Positions 12,460-25,390 of a stretch of DNA of 64,000 nt are shown here, piece after piece. The position numbers and the translations under genes were made by a program. Numbering within the stretch: the stretch's first letter is position 1; each line of letters opens with the position of its first letter. The DNA comes from Rhodamnia argentea (taxonomy: Eukaryota; Streptophyta; Magnoliopsida; Myrtales; Myrtaceae): contig NC_063153.1 in the NCBI RefSeq assembly GCF_020921035.1, positions 13,764,001 to 13,828,000 on the forward strand, written 5' to 3'. The notes under the pieces are model-generated. The model was not told where the DNA came from. It searched no databases and worked only from the letters and a program-made list of their open reading frames with translations.

Positions 12460-12789
12460 ATGGAGGGTGACACATTCTCAGGGCTTGGCAATGGGGCGCA
12501 GATTGATGGCAGGGTGTTGCAGACATTCCAGACGAGCTTTGTGCAGGTCCAGAACATATTGGACCAGAACAGGCTTCTCATCAATGAGATAAACCAGAAT
12601 CATGAGTCCAAGATCCCGGACAACCTGAGCCGCAACGTCGGCCTCATCCGAGAGCTCAACAACAACATCAAACGGGTCGTCGACCTCTACGCTGATCTCT
12701 CCGGTAACTTCTCCAAGATCATGGATGCTTCCTCTGAGGACAATTCCTCTGGTAGCAGGACAGGGCACAAGAGAATTAGGCCTGCATAG
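12460..12789 (+). CDS. EFL3: ELF4-like (EARLY FLOWERING 4-like) protein, 109 aa
   Basis: Single coding exon for 109 aa. Nearly the whole protein is the DUF1313/ELF4 domain: MEGDTFSGLGNG at the start, then the conserved block from LQTFQ through FVQVQNILDQNRLLINEINQ, then IPDNLSRNVGLIRELNNNI and a helical tail VVDLYADLS. ELF4 works in the evening complex with ELF3 and LUX, repressing clock and growth genes at night; ELF4-LIKE proteins are close relatives, some partly redundant. The SSGS...HKRIRPA tail, as I remember it, fits ELF4-L3 better than L2 or L4. The start is the first ATG after the leader intron and matches the family N-terminus. No obvious evening element was found upstream. Confidence 0.92.
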   Translation: MEGDTFSGLGNGAQIDGRVLQTFQTSFVQVQNILDQNRLLINEINQNHESKIPDNLSRNVGLIRELNNNIKRVVDLYADLSGNFSKIMDASSEDNSSGSRTGHKRIRPA

Positions 12790-13484
12790 GGGAAAAAAAA
12801 TGAAATTTTTGTAATCATTTCTCAGGTAGAGTTTGTGGAGAATGGTGATGTTGTTTTCTCTCTTCAGCTTTCTTCACCTATCCAGCTAGCTATATTTTGA
12901 CCTTGAATTACTTCTTCCAAACAATTCTGCAAGGCTCATCTCAGTTTGTAAGTTAACTAACTACTTGTAGCTGTGCAGCAATTATGATCAAAATGAACTG
13001 TGGTTATGATATCTAATTCCTTGGTTTCGTCTTCCAAGAGTGCTTGCTAGTTTGCAATAAGACAACAGAGCAAATAGCCATTTGAAGCAGGATTCTTAAT
13101 CAGAGCCAATTGGGCTCTCTGTTGGTTTCACTTCGTTACCCACCTGGTAAAGATCTTTTAGGCAAAAGAGCTGAATTTCATTCATGTGTGTAATTCTTGA
13201 CCAAGACTATGAAAACATTCTATGAAACAACCCTTTTCTTTATCTTCCTTTTCAGTTCAAGCCAAAAGCACCATGCCCCCACTAAGCCTGTTGAAATCTG
13301 AGCAATCTGCAGTGACTTCCTTTCCATTTTTCTTTTTTTTGGGTTCCCATGATTGCTTGCCCAGAATTCACTGCTGATGATTCTTTTTCCTTCGTGCCCT
13401 GTGCGGAGAATTGAGCTTGCATGCATAAAAATCTGAGAAGATGCCGTGGGAAATGGAAATAGGGGGAAAAAGGCAGCTTTTTAT

Positions 13485-13523
<39 letters not shown>

Positions 13524-16071
13524 AACTTGACAGTCCTATACAGGAACAGAATATCAGATGTGGGGCTGATCAGCTTTTGATGACCATTCTCGGTAAAGTC
13601 TTACTGAGTGGGAAATATCATAAAATATTATCGTGAAGATTACTGATTTTTCTTTTTCTTTCTTTGGCTAAACTTCTCTTCGAGTGGGTAATGGGTACAG
13701 GACACATGATGTAGACTAGAGTTAACACAAGTATATGTACCTTAATCACGCCGAAGTAATGATTTTTGCTTAGTTTATTGGCCTAACTGTGTAGGTAAAT
13801 TTGAGCTGGGTTCTGTGTAACTGAACAGTTCCGTAAACTTGTTGCTTTTTCCTAGTTACGGTACTTTCTACTTATTGTCATGGCTTTCAAGATGAAGCGA
13901 AATTGAATGAGATTCGAGAATCATAATAGGACACAGTAATTTTGAATGGTTAAACCTGTGTTTGATCGAAATCGCGATAATTACAGCACAGAGAATGATA
14001 AAAACGACAAGACTTGCAAGCTCCTGAGGGGACTGCAAACGGGAAGATGAAAAGTGGGAACATCGTTTGCAATAGAGCTACAAAGGAGAATGTTGAGGTG
14101 TTCGGGGGATGACGACCTTTTGCAGCCTGATGCCTCCTCTTGTTCCTTTTGCTCTCTTTTGTAGAGGGAATTCCGAGCTTGAATTCGTATCGAAGTCCAC
14201 GGACATATGTGCCGAACCGCATTTTCTCGTTTTTTTTTTTTTCGTAAAGGGATCGAGATCTTTAGAAAGTAAGCTCCCGATTGTAATTTCCTCTTCTTTT
14301 GAAGAGTGGATGCGCCTTTTCAAAGGTGAACTCTTCATCAGCAATCCATTGGCCTTTTCCCTTGAAAAGCACATCTCTTTCCAATTTTACATCGGATCTA
14401 CCGCATATCGGTCAGATTTATCAACCGTGCTATAGTCGATGAGTGATTAATGCCCTCAATCGAAACTCCATAGATATTATTCTTTTTCCTTTTGATCTTT
14501 TTGAGGTTTACTTTTCTTGTTGCGTTCGATCTTCTACATGTGTTTGTTGCAATGGCTTTTCTAGGAATCTCACATCTCACCTAGCTCCATGTACCAATGA
14601 GAACCATTCAACTCCTTCATTGCTTATCTCTTACTCCTCTCTTCTTATCCAACCAGGCACTCATTCATATAGCTCACAAGAACCTCTTAGGCTCATAAAA
14701 AGTAAATTCCCATCGAAATCCGATGAGAGCCAATCCTTTTCGACAATAGCATAATACTAAGGTTCAAAGAGTCGCTACCGAATGCTAAAGAATGGTTTGA
14801 TTCGTCACCTTATAACCAACTTTTCGTAAATTAATATCTACATTGTAAGTACTAATCGCAGAAACATATCCATCTGATCAAACTGTCGGTCGGTCCATAC
14901 AAACCGATTAATTCTGCAGGTCGTCAAGGCACGCTAGCATAAAACAATGAGGAAACTCCAAGGACAACCCTCCAAAACACCGTACTGGTTCAAGTAGCAA
15001 GGAACAAGCGGACCGTACCCGGTCAATGATTTCCGGCAGCCATGATTCATCAATTATATTATTTGGGTTCGTGAAGCATTCATCACTCGTTTTCTCAACA
15101 TCATTGGGAAGCGGAAAGATGAAGACCGGGTCGGTCAGCACAGGGCCAAGACAAAGACAAAACTGAACGTGCTATGCTCCCAATCTCAAACCTGTGGAGT
15201 CCCTACCGCTCTCTTTTCTATCTTTGTCTTTTTCCCTTTGTCTTCTCTTTGCTTGCGTTTGCAGTAAACTGGTTGGAAAGGCCAGTCTCTCTCTAGTCTT
15301 AGGTTTTTGCTTTTTAGGCCGATAGAATTATGTCTTGTCTTATAGAGGGGGCATGTTTTCATGATGTTACTGAGGACCCAATTAGGGAGAAAGCTAGATT
15401 CTAGTCCAATCATGGCTCAATTACATTGCTGATTATAGTCCAGGGCGATCCCAATCGATGGGATTGAATGCAAGTGAACTGGACCCTCCACTCAACTTGT
15501 GAAGAAAATGCAGACATGATTGTCCCTCTGTTCATGCCCGTCCAGCAAGTTTTGCTTGACTCCTTTTGTTAGGGGAGCCGCTAGAGATGAAAATTCCAAT
15601 TCATTGTGGACCCATGTCGTGAACTAGTCTCTTGGTGACATGTGTCCGGATTTTCAACCTTCGATTTTGAAAATCGAAAATCTCTAGGCACGAGGTTGAA
15701 GAGAAATGTCTCTAAGGCGAGATAATTAATTCGTCTCGATAGTCTAATGTACAGGGTCGGGCTGACTGATTGGTTGTCTGGTTGTATTTTTTCTAAAAAC
15801 AAGTCGAACGAATAAATATGTGTAGACTTACTTTGTTAAATTAAGTCGATCGTATACGAAATGGGGTTAATTGAAAACCACAAATTATGGCACGTTTTTA
15901 TAGTATGATTGATCTTAATAATCATGTCATCTATGGGGGCTGAGGGTGTTCTATAACCAAGTATGAACTTAGCATGCTCTGCCTTCGTGTTGCATTCAAC
16001 ATCCTTGGGCATGTGAATCGGATTGCATGTGCTATTAATTTGCATGAAACTTTTCCTGGGCTAAGAGAATC
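12790..16071. other. Intergenic DNA, no gene recognised
   Basis: The first few hundred bases are the ELF4-like 3' flank. A compound (TC)n(AC)n microsatellite lies at 13485-13523. Frames at 13950-14754 and 14908-15413 have random composition and overlap each other on both strands. No RNA gene or coding family is seen. Confidence 0.5.
13485..13523. repeat. Compound (TC)n(AC)n microsatellite
   Basis: About 24 bp of TC followed directly by about 15 bp of AC. Confidence 0.95.
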
Positions 16072-16420
16072 GCAAGTATGTTAACTTTCGTATCGCGCTC
16101 ACTTAAATGTCATAATTTTTTTTACCACTTAAGTGCTATAATTTCTAAAAAAAACGTTCACTTGAATGTCATAACTTTCAATAAATTACTTAAGTGTTAA
16201 AAATTTTTAAAAACGTTCACCCAAGTGCCAAAATTCCAACGTGTTGTGCTAAATATTTTTTAAAAGTTATGGCACTCAAGTAATCGGAAAAAAAAGTTAT
16301 GGCACTCAAGTAAGCGTGATCCATAAATTATGACACTCAAGTGAACATAAATAAAAGTTATAGCATTTAAGTAAGCGTCGTATGAAAATTGTGACACTTA
16401 TGATTATGGTGGCCTTATCA
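16072..16420. mobile_element. Fold-back MITE, 'tcacttaagtgccata' family, copy 1
   Basis: The left arm repeats phrases such as CACTTAAGTGCTATAATTT. The right arm carries their inverse (AAGTTATGGCACTCAAGT) several times, with termini 'cgtatcgcgctcac' and 'gtaagcgtcgtatg'. No coding capacity. Ends are approximate because the terminal match is degenerate and no target duplication is clear. Confidence 0.55.
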
Positions 16421-16663
16421 AACCTTTGTTGAAATTTCTTCCCCACCGTATGAGTAGAATGTTCTCACTCACCCATTTTCAAGTCCACCTAAAAGTGCCC
16501 AACTTTGTTAAAGTTGGAGCTTTTAAATGGGTCAAGGAAAAGCATGAACTTTCACGTTCGAGACAAATCTTGTTAATCTCCATTATTGTTGTTGAAGAAT
16601 AGAATGTTTACAAGTTAAACATTGTAATCATCCCAATTCCAACGAGTTACTTTCCCAATCATA

Positions 16664-16996
16664 GGGACAAGGACACCACAAGCATTATAACTTCATAACT
16701 TTTCGTTTCAATCATTTAAGTGCCATGGCTTTTTTTTTTTCTTTTTTTCGATCACTTAAGTGCTCTATAACTTTTTAATCAATCTCTTAAGTGCAAAAAT
16801 ATTTTAAAAACGTTCACCCATTCCACTTGTGGTAAACAGTTTCAAACAGTTATCAAGCAATCAAATGATTGATTGAAATGTTGCACTCAAGTGATCGGAA
16901 AAAAAAAAGTTATGGCACTCAAGTGGTCCAAAAAAAAATTATGGTACTCAAGTGAGTACCGTATGAATGTTATGGCACTTGTGATATCCTTATCCC
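16664..16996. mobile_element. Fold-back MITE, same family, copy 2 (333 bp)
   Basis: About 35 bp at each end form an inverted repeat: left GGGACAAGGACACCACAAGC, right end reverse-complemented GGGATAAGGATATCACAAGT. Inside, CACTTAAGTGC-type phrases on the left face AAGTTATGGCACTCAAGTG on the right, so the element can fold into a long hairpin. No target duplication is obvious. A related terminal fragment lies at about 60347-60413. Confidence 0.65.
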
Positions 16997-17694
16997 AAAA
17001 CAATATATGCAGTCACTCCCTAACTTTTAAGAAAAGATAAAAGGATGTCTACAACTTTGGGAATTACGTTTCATTTATTGTACGGCAAAAATTTTCCAAC
17101 CTCTAAGTTTCATTTATTTCACGAAAAATAAATAATTTAAAAAATATGTTCGTAAAAGTAATCGCTTGTATCGATTGAAACAATCTGTCCATGACAAATA
17201 TTTTTATTGTCGATAATAATCTATGTCTAAATATTTTCGTAGACATGAAAATACTTTTCATTCATTCATTTTTACAAGTGACACAATCGATCGTTTTTTG
17301 AAAAATATTTCCAAAATCATTAACTTTTCACGAAACAGAGGGAATAAGCCCGGTACTTCTAAGATTAGATCTTTCATTGAGAAAATATTACTGAGAACAA
17401 CTTTCTATCTCCTTCGGTGGAAGTGCTTATTCGAACTTGGTAGATTATTTAAACGATCAATTACATAATTTAATAAACCCATTATTTGATCTTTGCCTGT
17501 TCAATGGCCTATATGTGAACACTGAACACACAGGATAAGGACAATCCGTCGTGAAAGACTCGTGCTGTTAATACGACCAATTCTTCGATCTAGTGTATGA
17601 GGATTTGTATCATTGAATTGCAATCTATGTTGTCTTAAGAGCAGATCATCTTGAAGGTCTATATTAGCATACATTAGTAGACTTCGAATTTCAG

Positions 17695-18180
17695 GATGGT
17701 TACCCAAAAAAAAAAATATCTTACACCTCTTGTAAGAATGTCAATTCAATTTAATTTTAAACTTTTTAATTTGGCCAATTTAGTCTTAAAGCTTTTGATG
17801 ATTTGCCAATATAGTTCTTCAGGCCTATTTTGGGAGGAAATCGCCGATGTGGACTCTGGCCATCGTACGTGGTACAATCCGTGCTATCATAGACAATTTT
17901 TGTAGTTTCTTCAACAAGAGTCTAATTTCTTTCCTTTATCTTTTTGAATGTTTTTTTTTTTGTGAAAAGCAAAAAATTGTCCATGGCAACGCCGAGAATG
18001 TCGCGTAGGATAGTCGACTTCCACTTCGGTGATTTCTAGCCAAAATTGACAGGAAAGATTACATTGACAAATCGTCAAAAGGTTTAGAACCTCATTGATC
18101 AATTTGAAAAGTTTAGGATTTAATTGACATCCGTGTAATATATTTAGGTCTCTTTTGATAATTTTACCTCGGCTTTCCTC
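17695..18180. mobile_element. Diverged fold-back element of the 600-1150 MULE-type family
   Basis: The left arm has TTTGGCCAATTTAGTCTTAAAG and the right arm the inverse phrases (GACAAATCGTCAAAAGGTTT; TTAGGATTTAATTGACAT), around a T-rich core with CAAAAAATTGTCCATGGCAA. The ends are degenerate and no target duplication was found. Flanking DNA at 17000-17690 is AT-rich with no gene. Confidence 0.55.
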
Positions 18181-18789
18181 TTTGGACAAGCAGTTTTATA
18201 TTCCCCACCCGTCAGTGATGGTTGGAGGTTCTTCCATGCTTCTGAAATGCTTCCGATTCTCGTTGAGGTCTTAAGCTAGCACTCCTCGCTTACTGTAGCC
18301 ATTATGGACACGCGAACAAGGTAAACTGGACACATGAATCACTTATAGAGAAAGAAAGAACAGATAGGAGAGTCCTCCCCTCTCAAGTGAAGAGTGACCT
18401 AGTGTATAAATGGTGTCTTTTGAACTTTGAGGCGAAAACTCTTGTTTTGCCCATCAACTTAAGCAATATATCAATTGGAAACGATGTACTTAAACGACAA
18501 TTTAAGCTGTCATTAATGTAGTTCATGAACGAAAGAAAATCGAATAAGAGATAGCCCTGGCCTTAAGCCGGTTGGGCTCGTCCGGTCCTGAAATGTTCAT
18601 GGACAGATCTGATGCATGCGGAAAAAGAAAATGCAGTCTTTGCCACGGAATGCGCGAATCGGGGAAAAAGAAGAACATTCATGAAGACGATAAGGGAAGG
18701 CGGGGTATAGGTTTGTGTCACGGACCGGAGGTTTTCACTGCCTAGCAAGGGAGATTGGATTACCATCCTCAGTTCTTGAGAATTAAAGA
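18181..18789. other. Intergenic DNA, nothing recognised
   Basis: No protein-like frame or RNA gene. The minus frame at 18563-18766 is short and of random composition. Confidence 0.4.
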
Positions 18790-19163
18790 CGTTGTTATCT
18801 CGACTAATGACAGGTATTAAAGCTATGCAGGAGACCTTGTCCTTCTTCTGGACTTTCTACAAAATGCCTGGATTGAATACAAACCCAGGAAAATGCAGAG
18901 AAGTGGGTTTAAACTTGGCACTTTGCCTGTCAAACACCAAGCAAGGCCTCTTGGATATGGTAAGCTCTCTCGGAGAAGGAACGAAGCCCGTCATCGATAA
19001 TATTTCGAGCAGAATTATAAGCCGGAGCTCTCGTAGACCATCTTTTACTTGATGCTTGCAGGGTGGTGCCGAGATGAAAACAAGTGGGTTGATGTTTGTC
19101 TGCCAAGAAAGGAGGGTGGACTGGGCCTCCATCAATGGAATAAGGCTGGTACGACGAAGCTTA
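18790..19163 (+). pseudogene. LINE (L1-type) reverse-transcriptase fragment, 5' part
   Basis: Plus-strand frames read like the end of a plant non-LTR retrotransposon reverse transcriptase: SRLMTGIKAMQETLSFFWTF, then G-L-x-x-NPGK, then KQGLLDMV, then a second frame with VCLPRKEGGLGLHQWNKAG-like residues (about 19095-19150), the 'LPKxxGGLGLRxxxxWNKA' zone that precedes zf-RVT. Frameshifts and stops break it. It continues after the inserted MITE at 19745. The remaining upstream part of the LINE is not seen. Confidence 0.65.
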
Positions 19164-19741
19164 GGGTGCGGTTGTTTACGTGAAAGTGTTTTTCCAGAAT
19201 TAGTCCTCTAGACTTTTACTCGTTTGGTTCATCTAAAATGACTTAATCAACGGAGAACGCTTTCAGGTCAACGAAAAATTCATGCATAAAGTGAGGAAAC
19301 CAAATTCTTAAATTTAAAGAGGTGAAAATACTTTCTGAAAATATTTCTCTCAAATATTTTAATATTTTTTATTTCTTTTTTTTTTTTTTCTTTTTCCTTC
19401 TCCCTCCACCACGACAGCCGACACCGGCCTCAAGGCGTCAAGGCTCGAGGCCGCGGATCTAGTGAGCCTCGAGCTCGCCCGTGGCCGGCATCAGCCGGTC
19501 GTGGTGAAGGAAGAAAGGAAAAGAAAAAAAGAAAAAAAAATACAAAATACAACAAAAAATAAATTTAAAATTTTGGTTTTTTGTGTGCATGAGATTGAAA
19601 TCATTTTCCAAATGATATCCAAATACCAGAAAATATTTTCGGTCACATATTGTAAAATAAAAATTAACCATTTTCCTGAAAAATAATTTTTTGGAAATTG
19701 TTTTCCTATAACATGAAGTTTTCTCCCAAACAAACATACCC
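19164..19741. mobile_element. Tourist/PIF-Harbinger-like MITE (578 bp) inside the LINE
   Basis: Termini are GGGTGCGGTTGTTTACG and, reverse-complemented from the right, GGGTATGTTTGTTTGGG, with the target duplication TTA at 19161-19163 and 19742-19744, the PIF/Harbinger pattern. The arms carry TTTTCC/GGAAAA phrases. The middle (19405-19500) is a GC-rich patch. No transposase. Confidence 0.7.
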
Positions 19742-19744
19742 TTA

Positions 19745-19860
19745 TGTAGATGTTATTTGAAGGAGCTAGCTCATTGTGGATAGCTTGGGTTAAAGCATGT
19801 GTTATAAAGCACAAAAGCTTTTGGGAATTGAATATCCCTATTGCTAGATCAGATGACGTA
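19745..19860 (+). pseudogene. LINE fragment, 3' part resuming after the MITE
   Basis: Joining 19163 to 19745 with one TTA copy restores a LINE zf-RVT-like frame: KLM-stop-MLFEGASSLWIAWVKACVIKHKSFWELNIP, where the stop TAG stands where the family usually has Trp. This is the 'LW...SLWVAWV...L...SFWEI' zone of plant LINE reverse transcriptases. It shows the MITE landed in an existing LINE. Confidence 0.6.
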
Positions 19861-20868
19861 ATTATAAGATTTTGTTGGAACGTTACCAACTGTTCTAAAA
19901 GTTTAAATTGTTACTTGAATGCGTGATTTAATAGTTGAATATTCCAATACTTCATCTTATGCGTAGCCTGGACTTTGGCTTAAACCAAGCTGAAATATTC
20001 GAACTTAGAATCCGCTTACTCTGATACCATGCGAGATTATGTGAGATCACCGCCAACTATTCCAAAAATTTAAGCTCTTAAATGAAGGCGTTGCTTAGTA
20101 TTTAAATATGTGTGGAGTCATTTCTCCTCATGCAGGGTAGACAGACAAGCAGATAAGCAATTCCTTCAAAGCAATTCCCAATTTTTTCTTGGTAGCGCCC
20201 GACGATTCACACAACTTAAGGGATTCTTAGTTTGTCGCTTGTTCGACACCCTAAGGAAGTCAACTTTGACCGTCGAGCTGAAAGTCAACAACAAATTGCT
20301 GCCATTGACTATACAATGGCTATTGCTTTGAATATGATATTAACCTATGCCAATGTTGATGGCACAATGCTAGGGCCCTTGTAACGAAGTCTAGACCAAC
20401 TATGGACATAGATTGAGTAGAGCATGTCGGGTGTGAACGACGGAAGGACCAAATGCTATGATAACCAACAAACTCGTGGTAGTGATTGTGAATACAATTC
20501 ACGCTTAAAACCAGCGTTGACCGCGAGAAATCGATAGAATTGAGTTGGGAACAATTTTGATCCTCGACTGCAATTGAATCGATGCCAGCAAAGTCAATGT
20601 TAGTTGACCTGAAAAGTATTATCATCGACTAGTCGATAATAATTGAATCCACATCGACTTAAAGAATAAATAAAGGGGGAACGCTGATGCAATCAAATTC
20701 TCTTAGGTAGAAACCATTCTCGAAGATATTGTTTGACGGATTGCGGTTAAGCGGTTATCTCAATTGTGCTCCTCGAGTGGGAATGATTATTAATGCGTCG
20801 TTCGTTCCACGAAAAAATAACGATATCCGATAAAAAAAAATTAGTCCTATATTAGTTGGATACTTTAA
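19861..20868. other. Intergenic DNA, nothing recognised
   Basis: No coding family or RNA. Phrases such as 'aacgttaccaactgttctaaaagtttaa' occur twice in related form (19878 and 20055), suggesting repeat debris. Confidence 0.4.
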
Positions 20869-21672
20869 TGGCGCCAATGATAGCCATTCTATCTAAAATA
20901 GATTTGGAACAGCAATCCATTTGTTAATACAATTTTATCTTTCTATTTTTAGAACAAAATTTTATTTCAAAATTAGGTTTGGAATAGAAATAAAAAGTTA
21001 AAATTTTCAACTTATCTATTTCGAGAATAGAAATGAGAAATAAGAATTCTTTTCAACACTTCCTCCCTCTTTGTCGCGTCTTAGTTGCCAGTCCATGATT
21101 CGTTGGTTGTTAGTCCACCGGTCACTGGTTGTTGATTGTTGATCCATTGTCCACTTGTTGCCGATCTGCGATTCGCTAGTTGCCGGTCTGTTGTCCGCTT
21201 GTCGCCATCTCCCTAGCCTCTTGATTGCAGATCTGCCTTCCACCGACCACCAATAGCAATAGGTCCGCTGTCAATGATCCGTCGGTCTATCGTTAGCCGG
21301 TTAGCCGATCGTCGGTCCGCCGGCCGCCAATAGCGGGTCCACCATCCACCGATTGCCGGCCTGTTATCCACTAGCTATCGATTCGGCGGTCCGCCATCCG
21401 CTGGTCATCAGTCATGCTTTCACTAGTTGCCGGTCCTCCAATCGTCGGCTCGCCATCCACCGGCTATCGATTCGCGGTTGCCATTCGCGACCACCGGTCC
21501 GGTGGTCGTCGGCAACCTTATAAATTTTATGCTGTTATTAAAAAAATTTCTATTCGAAAAATAAAAATTTTATATCATTATCAAACACGTTTATTAGCTA
21601 AGAAACTCATCTAGAAATCAGAAAATATATTTTTGGCCAGAAATTAATTCTAGAAACTTTATCGTCGCGCCC
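20869..21672. mobile_element. Tourist/Harbinger-like fold-back element (804 bp)
   Basis: The left end TGGCGCCAATGATAGCCATT faces the right end (reverse complement) GGGCGCGACGATAAAGTTTC. TAA direct repeats flank it at 20866-20868 and 21673-21675. The centre (21080-21510) is a degenerate array of 'ccggtccgccgg/ttgccggtcc' type phrases. The short frames across that array are products of the repeat, not genes. Confidence 0.5.
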
Positions 21673-21845
21673 TAAGAATCTAAAATCACGGGAAAGAAGA
21701 TCGGGGAGGGAGAAAAGAGAGAGTGACCCATCCAGGCCGTTCATAGGAGAATCTGATTCACCATACCCGTCCGATCCGTTTACAGTCACGGCCCCGTCCC
21801 TACATATAGAACCTCGTGCGCTTCCATACAGTTGTTCTCCGAAGG

Positions 21846-21853
21846 TAGGGTTT
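21846..21853 (+). promoter_or_regulatory. Telo-box in the RPS3 upstream region
   Basis: TAGGGTTT (reverse of AAACCCTA), 90 bp before the RPS3 ATG. Telo-boxes near the transcription start are a known hallmark of plant ribosomal protein genes and support co-regulation with the translation machinery. Confidence 0.55.
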
Positions 21854-21942
21854 GCAGAAACTTCGGCACCGCGCGACGCGAAAGCGACAGATCCCGGGTT
21901 ATGCAACACTCTGTGAAGTGTGCAGGCTAGGAATCTCACGGC

Positions 21943-24230
<2,288 letters not shown>

Positions 24231-24318
24231 ACCATCATGTTTACTAAATTCTTGTCACAGCGGATGCTAGTCCTTGGACTGATTTTAGGGCTTTTGGTTG
24301 CCGACGTTGCAGTAGTTT

Positions 24319-24372
24319 GCCAGATGCTTTCTTGTTTATCCACCTGCCAGATGCTTTCTTGTTTATCCACCC
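24319..24372. repeat. 27-bp tandem duplication in the RPS3 3' flank
   Basis: Two copies of a 27-bp unit beginning GCCAGATGCTTTCTTGTTTA start at 24319 and 24346. A second duplicated phrase, CAATTTAATTCTTTTATCTG, follows twice at about 24405 and 24431. The stretch probably lies in the RPS3 3' untranslated region. Confidence 0.85.
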
Positions 24373-24479
24373 ACAAGTTTTGATACGCAGATGCTTGCGC
24401 CCCTCAATTTAATTCTTTTATCTGGAACATCAATTTAATTCTTTTATCTGTCTACATTCGTGTTCCGCTTTTCTCAGCT

Positions 24480-24887
24480 TCCGACTCATTGAGGTCAGGT
24501 TCGCCCGGTTCTTGTTTGAGATTAGTTTTTTGTTTAAGTAGCAACAGGTCTCAGACTAGAATTTCTCGCATGAGACGGTACATATTGTTTTGTGTCATTG
24601 AAGGAGTTTGCATCCTCAACTGATTGAGTGAATGGAGAGGCTGAGCCAGGTGATCTTAAGCTACACCTGTACCCCACGCATCGATCAATTGTCCAGTATA
24701 GAGTTCGAGAGACAGCTTGACCGATCAATGATATAAGCAGATCACGCCAATACAGAAGCCAAAACATCACGAGCCATGTTTTGGCACAGATTAGTTTCTT
24801 CCTGCATACGACATCCGTGTGTTAACTCCGGTCTCGAATTGATCTCTTTTCATCTACCGATGAGGTGATGAATCTCGATTGATAGGA
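24480..24887. other. Intergenic DNA between RPS3 and RPA1A
   Basis: No coding frame of note; the minus frame 24534-24770 has random composition. Leads into the 43-bp tandem duplication. Confidence 0.4.
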
Positions 24888-24973
24888 GGAGGCATCACAA
24901 CAACTGCGCTTTCGCGTGACATTTTAACGTGGAGGCATCACAACAACTGCGCTTTCGCGTGACATTTTAACGT
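24888..24973. repeat. Perfect 43-bp tandem duplication upstream of RPA1A
   Basis: The unit beginning GGAGGCATCACAACAACTGC is present twice, at 24888-24930 and 24931-24973, without mismatch. Each unit contains GCTTTCGCGTGAC, whose TTTCGCG core resembles an E2F site (TTTSSCGC) but misses the last base. Confidence 0.9.
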
Positions 24974-25143
24974 GGTATGCCGCCTTTAATTAGGTGAAGT
25001 TATTTAAAGTGATTGGTCAGGGTTATAATTAATAAATTGAAAGTATGTTTATTAGTAAACATTAACTATTTAATGTTTTGCGTAAGAAATGACTTTTGAC
25101 TAAACGTACAAAATGGCAAAATCTCAGTCGCAGCCGTTCAAAC

Positions 25144-25150
25144 TATAAAA
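25144..25150 (+). promoter_or_regulatory. TATA box of RPA1A
   Basis: TATAAAA lies 241 bp upstream of the RPA1A ATG, followed by a CT-rich leader (25193-25230), the usual plant arrangement. A telo-like TAGGGTTA occurs at 25322-25329. Confidence 0.45.
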
Positions 25151-25390
25151 GCGAACCCAACCTCTTCGTCCAAGTCGGTTTACCGCCACCTGCTCTTCCC
25201 CGCCCCCTCCCTCTTTCTCTCTGCGATTCTCTCAAACACGTCAAACACCATTACTTCCGAATTCATCGCCATGGACATCAGTTAGCAATAAGCTCTCGAG
25301 CTTTGTCCCAATACGTGTTCCTAGGGTTAACGATCGCCGTTTCCGATCCCCAATCGACCGCGCGATTAGCGTTCGGATCCGCGAGAAGAA

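Noticed and set aside
19462-19889. Frames on both strands across the MITE
   Set aside because: They translate the AT-rich arms of the inserted element.
21080-21510. Tandem repeat gene or CRISPR-like array
   Set aside because: The 'ccggtccgcc' units are irregular in length and sequence, no unique spacers exist, and the stretch lies inside a fold-back transposon.
21607-21939. 110-codon minus frame opposite the RPS3 upstream region
   Set aside because: Shadow of the RPS3 promoter and of the right arm of the fold-back element.
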